This document shows positions 6,505 through 11,011 of a stretch of DNA of 11,011 nt, piece after piece. The DNA is from Acholeplasmataceae bacterium (GTDB lineage: Bacteria > Bacillota > Negativicutes > Acidaminococcales > Acidaminococcaceae). Position 1 is the stretch's first letter. Every line of letters starts with the position of its first letter. The position numbers were made by a program, and so were the translations under genes. The stretch covers positions 1-11,011 of the forward strand of contig JAAYAE010000242.1 in the NCBI GenBank assembly GCA_012719555.1. The letters are read 5' to 3'. The notes beneath the pieces were generated by a model. That model made no database searches. It was not told the origin of the DNA and saw only the letters and a list, made by a program, of their open reading frames with translations.

Positions 6505-6732
6505 ATGAAAGAGATAGTTGAAATTATCGCTAAATCTCTCGTAAGTAATCCCGCTGAGGTGCAGGTGGAGGAAGAGAGGACCGGGACTACCGTTGTCCTC
6601 AAACTCCATGTGGCACCGGAAGATATGGGTAAAGTAATTGGAAAACAGGGACGTATTGCTAAAGCTATTCGTATTGTTATGAAAGCTGCCGCAACTCGTG
6701 AAAATGTTAAAGTGATTATTGACATTGGCTAA
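6505..6732 (+). CDS. khpA: KH domain RNA-binding protein KhpA (YlqC)
   Basis: This 75-residue protein consists of little more than one KH domain, with the GxxG loop GKQG at residues 46-49 in VIGKQGRIAKAIR. In Streptococcus pneumoniae the homologue pairs with KhpB and influences cell division and elongation; in other species it is a general RNA binder. The ribosome site AAGGGAGG (6488-6495) overlaps the rpsP stop codon. The 5' third of the gene (about 6551-6620) uses GC-rich codons (GAG, ACC, GGG, CTC, AGG) unlike the surrounding genes and contains a strong potential hairpin at 6576-6600. Confidence 0.95.
   Translation: MKEIVEIIAKSLVSNPAEVQVEEERTGTTVVLKLHVAPEDMGKVIGKQGRIAKAIRIVMKAAATRENVKVIIDIG
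6576..6600 (+). repeat. Stable intragenic hairpin in khpA
   Basis: GAGGAC (6576-6581) pairs with GTCCTC (6595-6600). Inside it, CGG (6582-6584) pairs with CCG (6590-6592) around a GACTA loop, leaving a two-base bulge (TT). The nine-pair, GC-rich stem lies in the coding sequence about 70 bases after the start. It has no T tract, so it is not a terminator. It may affect mRNA stability or ribosome movement, or simply follow from the local GC richness. Confidence 0.45.
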
Positions 6733-6749
6733 GAAGGATGGTTGCCTAC

Positions 6750-7157
6750 ATGGAAAAAATGGTTATTAAAGTTCCTGTCGTTATTAAAGCTAAAGTAACA
6801 GAAGATTTAAAGGCTAAAATTGTTGCCGAATTGCAAGAAGGCGTAAAAGCAGCTAATTTGGACATGGAACAATTTGAGTTTAGCGCGAAACGTGCTATGA
6901 ATGAACAAGCTAACCAAGACAGTAATATGCTAGGGGCTTTGCAAGAACAAATCGAATTAGAACGTGCGAAACGCATGTCAGCTAAAAACGAAGTTGAAGC
7001 AAAACTTGCCAGAGCAGAGAAACTGGAATTGGGTAGTGAAGTTGGTCATGGACAGCTTGAGCGTACTGTTGAAATAGAAATTGGGTCAAATTTAGAAGCT
7101 CTGTTGGGCGCTGAAATTTTAACTGAAGACGGCAAAGTTATTGCGTTTCGGGCATAA
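6750..7157 (+). CDS. ylqD: YlqD family protein of unknown function
   Basis: The 135-residue protein fits YlqD by position (between khpA and rimM, as in Bacillus subtilis) and by its make-up. It has an N-terminal segment of short strands with a hydrophobic/basic pattern (MVIKVPVVIKAKVTED), a long charged helix likely to form a coiled coil (about residues 50-95, rich in E, Q, K, A) and a short C-terminal beta part (LLGAEILTEDGKVIAFRA). There is no signal peptide. An upstream ATG at 6738 is in frame, but AAGGATGG (6734-6741) is well spaced only for ATG 6750. The function is unknown; constant placement beside ribosome-maturation genes suggests a role there, which is inference. Confidence 0.82.
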   Translation: MEKMVIKVPVVIKAKVTEDLKAKIVAELQEGVKAANLDMEQFEFSAKRAMNEQANQDSNMLGALQEQIELERAKRMSAKNEVEAKLARAEKLELGSEVGHGQLERTVEIEIGSNLEALLGAEILTEDGKVIAFRA

Positions 7158-7161
7158 GCAT

Positions 7162-7659
7162 ATGGACAAGCAAATCGTGATTGGTAAAATCATCGCTCCG
7201 CATGGTGTGCGGGGCGAATTTCGTCTAATGCCGTTGACGGAAAATCCTGACCGGTATTTAGAAATGAAAAAGTTGCTTTTGGAAAATGGTAAAGAATTCA
7301 CTATAATTAGTGCCAGATTTCATAAAAATATGGTTTTGATTAAAACCGAAGAAATAACTTCTATGGATGAAGTTGAACTTTTGCGTGGTCAAAATGTTGT
7401 TGTTAACACGAAAGACTTACCACCGTTGGAACAGGGGAGATTCTATGTAGCGGACCTTATTGGGTTTGCAGTTGTTACGCTGGAAAACGAAGACGTAGGC
7501 AAGTTGTCAGATGTTATTACCACCGGCAGCAATGACGTTTTTGTGGTTAAAAGCACCAGTGGCAAAGAAATAATGATTCCGGCCATAGATACCCATATTA
7601 AAGAGATTGACACTAAAAGTAGGACTATCAAGGTAGTTCTGCCCCAATGGATTGATTAA
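7162..7659 (+). CDS. rimM: Ribosome maturation factor RimM
   Basis: The 165-residue protein is RimM, which binds ribosomal protein S19 and helps mature the 30S head. The N-terminal RimM barrel begins with IVIGKIIAPHGVRGEFRL, a family signature. A PRC-barrel domain follows from about residue 92 (GRFYVADLIG) to the end (VLPQWID). Length is normal. ATG 7162 is four bases after the ylqD stop. A TTG at 7141 is in frame but would add seven non-conserved residues. No convincing Shine-Dalgarno sequence is present before 7162, so translation is likely coupled to ylqD. Confidence 0.96.
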   Translation: MDKQIVIGKIIAPHGVRGEFRLMPLTENPDRYLEMKKLLLENGKEFTIISARFHKNMVLIKTEEITSMDEVELLRGQNVVVNTKDLPPLEQGRFYVADLIGFAVVTLENEDVGKLSDVITTGSNDVFVVKSTSGKEIMIPAIDTHIKEIDTKSRTIKVVLPQWID

Positions 7660-7660
7660 T

Positions 7661-8410
7661 ATGAAATTTATTTTTATTACCTTATTTCCTGAATTAGTTG
7701 AACAGGCATGCGGGCACAGCATTCTTAAAAGAGCTGCTGACGCAGGCCTGTTAAGTGTTACTTGTATTAATCCAAGAGATTTCACTACAGATAAGCATCG
7801 TACGGTTGATGATACCCCTTGTGGTGGAGGCGTAGGCATGGTATTAAAGCCAGAGCCATTTTCTGCCGCTATCGCAGAAGCTAAAAAAATATCTCCTCAG
7901 GGAATTCTTATAGCTTTTACTCCGGCAGGAAGGACACTATGTCAAAGCGCTGTGGAAAAACTAGCAGCAAAAGAACAGGATATTATTTTTTTATGTGGAC
8001 ATTATGAAGGGTTTGACGAACGTATTTTAGCACAAGCTGATTTAAAAATTTCTATTGGTGATTATGTACTAACCGGTGGTGAATTACCGGCTTTAGTTAT
8101 TATGGACGCAGTTTCGCGTTTTATACCGGGAGTCCTTGGCAAAGCAGAAAGTGCTGAGGATGAGTCCTTTACTGCCTCACTCTTAGAATATCCCCAATAT
8201 ACGCGGCCCATTGACTTTTCAGGAGCAAAAGTGCCTGATGTACTGCTTTCGGGAAATCATGCTCATATTAAACGCTGGCGTCGTAAAGAAGCCATTAGAG
8301 CCACCTATTGCCTTAGACCTGACCTTTTGGCCAAGGCTGATTTGCTAGAAGGAGACGGTACTCTTTTTCTGGAAATATTAGAAGAATTGAAGGGAAATGA
8401 ACATGAGTAA
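7661..8410 (+). CDS. trmD: tRNA (guanine-N1)-methyltransferase TrmD
   Basis: The 249-residue enzyme methylates N1 of G37 next to the tRNA anticodon, which prevents +1 frameshifting. It is a SPOUT protein with a trefoil knot. Visible motifs are the start MKFIFITLFPE, GGGVGM (55-60), LCGHYEGFDER (111-121) and the SAM-binding knot segment SIGDYVLTGGE (131-141). The ATG follows the rimM stop codon after one base, and only a poor ribosome site is visible, so it is probably translated by coupling. Its end overlaps the next start by eight bases. All landmark motifs are intact. Confidence 0.98.
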   Translation: MKFIFITLFPELVEQACGHSILKRAADAGLLSVTCINPRDFTTDKHRTVDDTPCGGGVGMVLKPEPFSAAIAEAKKISPQGILIAFTPAGRTLCQSAVEKLAAKEQDIIFLCGHYEGFDERILAQADLKISIGDYVLTGGELPALVIMDAVSRFIPGVLGKAESAEDESFTASLLEYPQYTRPIDFSGAKVPDVLLSGNHAHIKRWRRKEAIRATYCLRPDLLAKADLLEGDGTLFLEILEELKGNEHE

Positions 8411-8972
8411 ACTCTATTTAGGTTTGGTCCACTATCCTTTTTATAATAAACATATGCAGGTAATTGCAACGGCCGTTACTAATTTTGATATACATGATAT
8501 TGCCCGTACGGCAAGAACCTACGATGTAGAAAAATATTTTGTTATTCATCCCTTGGAAATTCAAGCCGAAATTATTAAGAAAATAACCGACTATTGGCAA
8601 CATGGTTACGGTAAGGAATATAATCCTGATCGTAGCGAGGCCTTAGACCACGTTCAATATATTCCGTCTATTGCAGAGGCAATAAAGCAAATTACTGAAC
8701 TTGAAGGAAAAGCTCCTTTGACAGTTACAACAGATGCCAGAACATATCCTAACACAGTAACCTATCAATATGTTAGAGGGCTGTTAGAGCAAGGCGAAGT
8801 TCCTATTTTCTTGCTTTTAGGTACAGGTTTTGGCTTAGAAAAAGATACCATGAGTAAATTTGATTTGATTTTAGAACCAATATGGGGCCCGGGAGATTAC
8901 AATCATTTATGTGTGCGCTCAGCTGCCGCTATAATGTTGGATAGATTGGCTTCCGTGGAGCATGTAAAATAG
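8403..8972 (+). CDS. TrmD-adjacent SPOUT-type RNA methyltransferase, target unknown
   Basis: The 189-residue protein resembles the predicted SAM-dependent RNA methyltransferase family found next to trmD in Clostridia and Thermotogae (related to Thermotoga TM1570). The N-terminus (KLYLGLVHYPFYNK) and NFDIHDIARTARTY are typical. The C-terminal half looks like a trefoil-knot SAM site: LLLGTGFGL (137-145), then EPIWGPGDYNHLCVRSAAAI. ATG 8403 is chosen over the in-frame ATG 8397 because AAGGGA is eight bases from the former and only two from the latter. It overlaps the trmD stop codon. The RNA it modifies is not known to me; position suggests tRNA or rRNA. Confidence 0.9.
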   Translation: MSKLYLGLVHYPFYNKHMQVIATAVTNFDIHDIARTARTYDVEKYFVIHPLEIQAEIIKKITDYWQHGYGKEYNPDRSEALDHVQYIPSIAEAIKQITELEGKAPLTVTTDARTYPNTVTYQYVRGLLEQGEVPIFLLLGTGFGLEKDTMSKFDLILEPIWGPGDYNHLCVRSAAAIMLDRLASVEHVK

Positions 8973-8982
8973 CAAAAAGTGC

Positions 8983-9011
8983 TTGCAGTGCCTAGGCCTG
9001 TGTGTTATAAT
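8983..9011 (+). promoter_or_regulatory. Extended -10 promoter of rplS
   Basis: TTGCAG (8983-8988) and TATAAT (9006-9011) are separated by 17 bases, and TG at 9003-9004 makes this an extended -10. Transcription should start near base 9018, giving rplS its own promoter with a leader of about 69 bases, in addition to any readthrough from the trmD operon. Confidence 0.75.
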
Positions 9012-9017
9012 GAGAAG

Positions 9018-9073
9018 CATGTAAAAACGGGCGGTCCGCTGTTAGCGAGGCTAGACATGAACGTCATGGATTT
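9018..9073 (+). promoter_or_regulatory. Candidate structured leader of rplS (L19 leader-like)
   Basis: The untranslated region between the promoter and the rplS ribosome site can form CGCT-GTT-AGCG (9037-9047) and CATGA-ACG-TCATG (9056-9068). A competing hairpin, TTAGC-GAG-GCTAG (9042-9054, one G-U pair), uses the 3' arm of the first. Low-GC Gram-positive bacteria are known to carry an L19 autoregulatory leader before rplS. Position and presence of two small stems fit, but I cannot match the consensus base by base, so assignment is tentative. Confidence 0.4.
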
Positions 9074-9086
9074 TGAGGAGGATATA

Positions 9087-9428
9087 ATGAATATTATTGA
9101 GGCAATTGAAAAGGAACAACTTCGTTCCGACATCCCTAACTTTAGAGCAGGGGACACCGTGAAAGTATTTGTAAAAGTAGTTGAAGGCACTAGAGAACGT
9201 ATTCAGTTGTTTGAAGGCGTTTGCATTGCACGTAGTGGTGGTGGTCTTCGCGAAATGTTCACCGTACGTCGTATTTCTTCAGGTGTTGGCGTAGAGAGAA
9301 CTTTCCCTCTGCATTCCCCAAGATTGGAAAAAATCGAAGTAGCAAGACATGGTATCGTGCGCAGAGCCAAACTTTATTATTTGCGTAAATTAACCGGTAA
9401 AGCAGCTCGCATTAGAGAACGTCGCTAA
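9087..9428 (+). CDS. rplS: 50S ribosomal protein bL19
   Basis: The 113-residue protein is bL19, which lies at the interface of the two ribosomal subunits. Diagnostic segments include PNFRAGDTVKVFVKVVEG, RIQLFEGVCIARSGGG, FTVRRISSGVGVERTFPLHSP and the basic C-terminus with YYLRKLTGKAARIRERR. The frame is open further upstream, but GAGGAGG (9075-9081) is placed five bases before ATG 9087 and the resulting length is normal for L19. It has its own promoter and leader and ends shortly before a terminator. Confidence 0.98.
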   Translation: MNIIEAIEKEQLRSDIPNFRAGDTVKVFVKVVEGTRERIQLFEGVCIARSGGGLREMFTVRRISSGVGVERTFPLHSPRLEKIEVARHGIVRRAKLYYLRKLTGKAARIRERR

Positions 9429-9437
9429 TCGGAATCT

Positions 9438-9472
9438 AAGGGGGACTGTGTAATCAGTCCTCTTTTATTTTT
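9438..9472 (+). terminator. Rho-independent terminator after rplS
   Basis: AAGGGGGACTG (9438-9448) pairs with CAGTCCTCTTT (9455-9465), with two G-U pairs, around a TGTAAT loop. The exit side is TTTTATTTTT (9463-9472). It begins nine bases after the rplS stop codon. lepB starts only 13 bases after the T tract, so this site separates, or attenuates between, rplS and lepB. Confidence 0.85.
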
Positions 9473-9485
9473 ATAAGGAGCAAAA

Positions 9486-10025
9486 ATGACGAATAAACCT
9501 GATGAAAGTACTTGGCAAGATACAGCTAGTGATTGGTTAATTTCGATTATTGTAGCCGTAGTTTTGGCTTTTTGTATTAGAACGTTTGTAGTTGAACCTT
9601 ATTTGGTTTCGGGGTCGTCTATGTTTCCAACCCTGGAAAATAGAGAACGTTTATTGGTAAATAAATTTATTTATTTTGTTGGTGAACCGAAAAAGGGTGA
9701 AATTGTCGTTTTTAAATACCCTAGTGATACAACTAGAGATTTTATTAAACGAGTTATTGCCACTGGTGGAGATACTGTTGAAATTATCGATGGAAAAGTC
9801 TTTGTTAATGGTGAGAACATTAAAGAACCATATATTAAAGAGCCTTTCCATTCCAATTATCGCAAGACAGTTGTGCCTATGGGACATATTTTTGTCCTGG
9901 GTGATAACCGCAATAATTCCGAAGACAGTCGTTTTAACGATGTAGGTTTTGTAGCTAATAATTTAGTTAAGGGCAAGGCTAGCATTATTTTTTGGCCTAT
10001 TGGGAATTGGCGCAGTTTGCCATAA
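9486..10025 (+). CDS. lepB: Signal peptidase I
   Basis: The 179-residue membrane enzyme removes signal peptides from secreted proteins. It has one N-terminal membrane segment (about residues 17-36) and an extracytoplasmic catalytic domain, the arrangement of Gram-positive type enzymes. The catalytic serine is S45 in SGSSMFPTL, the general-base lysine is K88 in RDFIKRVIATGGD, and GDNRNNSEDSR (139-149) is the conserved later box. The ribosome site AAGGAG (9475-9480) is five bases before the ATG. No promoter is evident between the rplS terminator and this gene, so expression may depend on readthrough. The secreted nucleotidase in this window is a plausible substrate. Confidence 0.97.
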   Translation: MTNKPDESTWQDTASDWLISIIVAVVLAFCIRTFVVEPYLVSGSSMFPTLENRERLLVNKFIYFVGEPKKGEIVVFKYPSDTTRDFIKRVIATGGDTVEIIDGKVFVNGENIKEPYIKEPFHSNYRKTVVPMGHIFVLGDNRNNSEDSRFNDVGFVANNLVKGKASIIFWPIGNWRSLP

Positions 10026-10036
10026 TGGGCTGCAGA

Positions 10037-10049
10037 GGAGGTAACCTCC
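10037..10049 (+). promoter_or_regulatory. Ribosome site of rbgA sequestered in a hairpin
   Basis: GGAGG (10037-10041), the Shine-Dalgarno sequence of rbgA, is perfectly complementary to CCTCC (10045-10049), which sits directly before the ATG. The two are separated only by TAA, so a five-pair GC-rich hairpin could hide the site. The segment ACCTCC also copies the anti-Shine-Dalgarno end of 16S rRNA. Regulation is inferred; the complementarity is plain in the sequence. Confidence 0.65.
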
Positions 10050-10913
10050 ATGGAATTTAAAATTCAATGGTTTCCCGGTCATATGACTAAAGCAAAGCGT
10101 ATGATGGAAACTCAGCTGAAATTAGTGGATGTAGTGATTGAAATGTTAGATGCGCGCATTCCTCGTTCCAGTTCTAATCCTATGCTTATTGATATGTTAG
10201 GTAATAAACCCAAGGTTGTTGCCCTTAATAAAACTGATATGGCTGATGCAGAGAAAACAGAACTCTGGATTAAAGGCCTCAAGAATAAAAGCTTTTCAGT
10301 AGTGCAAGTTAATTGTGCTACAGGTAAGGGCGTTAAACAATTAATTGCAGCGGCACAAATGGCAGCACGTCCTATTAGTGAAAAATGGGCTAAAAAGGGT
10401 GTTAAAAACCGTTCCATCCGAGTGATGATTGTGGGTGTTCCTAATGTAGGGAAATCCACTTTGATTAATCGCTTAGTAGGAAGAACAAAAGTAGTAACGG
10501 AAAATAGACCGGGTGTAACTCGTGGACAACAGTGGATTACTATTGCTAAAGGTTTGGAGCTTTTAGACACACCTGGAGTTTTATGGCCAAAGTTTGAAGA
10601 TCCACAAGTGGGCTTTGATTTAGCGGTAACAGGAGCAATTAAAGAGGAAGTATTTGATCGGGGCATAGCGGTAGATGTTTTATTAGAAAAATTGCAGAAA
10701 GAATACCCTGCACAAATATGTGAAACCTATGGCATTGAGCTCTCAGAGGCTGATACCGTACGTGACATAGAAACAAAAATTGCTAAGGCACGTGGATGTT
10801 TAAAGGCCGGTGGCCTTTTAGATCTTGATAAAGTAATTCAGTTGGTACTACGGGACTTTAAAACCGGGCGTATGGGCAGCTTTACTTTAAATGAACCACC
10901 CCGGAGTTTATAG
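10050..10913 (+). CDS. rbgA: Ribosome biogenesis GTPase RbgA (YlqF)
   Basis: The 287-residue protein is a circularly permuted GTPase needed for late assembly of the 50S subunit in Bacillus subtilis. The permuted order is clear: G4 NKTD (60-63) and G5-like NCATGKG come before G1 GVPNVGKST (129-137), a G2 region with PGVTRG, and G3 DTPG (173-176). The N-terminus IQWFPGHMTKAKRMM is a family signature, and the C-terminal helical domain ends near residue 287. It follows lepB by 24 bases and is probably co-transcribed with it. Its ribosome site can be hidden in a hairpin. Length is normal. Confidence 0.97.
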   Translation: MEFKIQWFPGHMTKAKRMMETQLKLVDVVIEMLDARIPRSSSNPMLIDMLGNKPKVVALNKTDMADAEKTELWIKGLKNKSFSVVQVNCATGKGVKQLIAAAQMAARPISEKWAKKGVKNRSIRVMIVGVPNVGKSTLINRLVGRTKVVTENRPGVTRGQQWITIAKGLELLDTPGVLWPKFEDPQVGFDLAVTGAIKEEVFDRGIAVDVLLEKLQKEYPAQICETYGIELSEADTVRDIETKIAKARGCLKAGGLLDLDKVIQLVLRDFKTGRMGSFTLNEPPRSL

Positions 10914-10936
10914 GACCAGAAATGGTCCCTTTTTTT
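10913..10936 (+). terminator. Rho-independent terminator after rbgA
   Basis: GGACCA (10913-10918) and TGGTCC (10923-10928) form a perfect stem capped by a GAAA tetraloop, followed by C and seven T residues (10930-10936). The first base of the stem is the last base of the rbgA stop codon. This is the clearest terminator in the window and ends the lepB-rbgA transcript. Confidence 0.93.
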
Positions 10937-10950
10937 ATGGGTTTTACTGA

Positions 10951-10978
10951 TTGCAAAGCTGTAAAAGTATATTATAGT
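10951..10978 (+). promoter_or_regulatory. Candidate promoter of the gene entering at the right edge
   Basis: TTGCAA (10951-10956) and TATAGT (10973-10978) are separated by 16 bases, close to sigma-A consensus, and lie between the rbgA terminator and the next ribosome site. Confidence 0.55.
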
Positions 10979-10998
10979 GGTATCTAAGAGGAGCTAAA

Positions 10999-11011
10999 AT
11001 GAATATAAAAG
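10999..11011 (+). CDS. Start of a gene cut by the window edge (possibly rnhB)
   Basis: ATG at 10999 follows a strong ribosome site, AAGAGGAG (10986-10993), and a likely promoter. Only MNIK and one further base are visible, so the product cannot be read. In Bacillus subtilis the gene after rbgA is rnhB (ribonuclease HII), which makes rnhB a guess from gene order only. Confidence 0.6.

Noticed and set aside
8979..9086. Upstream extension of the L19 reading frame, including ATGs at 9057 and 9066
   Set aside because: These starts lack a correctly placed ribosome site, the promoter and leader occupy this stretch, and L19 has normal length from ATG 9087.

Overview
The window is a stretch of AT-rich bacterial chromosome with genes packed head to tail, all on the plus strand. 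Strong AAGGAGG-type ribosome sites and the order ylxM-ffh-rpsP-khpA-ylqD-rimM-trmD-(SPOUT methyltransferase)-rplS-lepB-rbgA point to a Bacillota bacterium. The order matches Bacillus subtilis with one insertion, the TrmD-adjacent SPOUT methyltransferase. That insertion and the AmmeMemoRadiSam genes suggest a Clostridia or Negativicutes-like anaerobe rather than a Bacillus; this lineage call is inference. No phage, transposon, CRISPR, tRNA or rRNA sequence was seen.

Left part (1-4362). The window opens in the 3' half of an upstream gene's terminator. Next comes a two-gene AmmeMemoRadiSam operon: a fused protein with a MEMO/LigB-like domain followed by an AMMECR1 domain, then the radical SAM partner. 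These three domains co-occur widely but, as far as I know, have no settled reaction, so this is the best candidate for an undescribed pathway here. A separate promoter then drives a secreted UshA-type 5'-nucleotidase and an OsmC-family thiol peroxidase-like protein.

Middle part (4363-8972). An exceptionally good promoter (TTGACA-17-TATAAT), whose -35 box lies inside an 18-bp perfect inverted repeat, starts the signal-recognition-particle and ribosome-maturation operon. It holds YlxM and Ffh (protein targeting), S16 (small subunit), KhpA (RNA-binding KH protein), YlqD (unknown), RimM (30S maturation, contacts the S19 region), TrmD (m1G37 in tRNA) and a SPOUT methyltransferase of unknown target. 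Gaps are very short, with stop and start codons touching or overlapping from ylqD to the SPOUT gene.

Right part (8973-11011). rplS (L19) has its own extended -10 promoter and a short structured leader, and ends in a terminator. lepB (signal peptidase I) and rbgA (50S assembly GTPase) follow without an obvious promoter. The rbgA ribosome site can be closed by a hairpin. A strong GAAA-loop terminator ends rbgA, and a further promoter leads into a gene of which only the first codons are in the window.

Several starts were moved from the longest open frame to internal ATGs because of ribosome-site spacing (amrS 1511, nucleotidase 2418, ylxM 4457, ylqD 6750, rimM 7162, trmD 7661, SPOUT 8403, rplS 9087). 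The longest non-coding stretch is about 114 bases, so there is no large unexplained gap.
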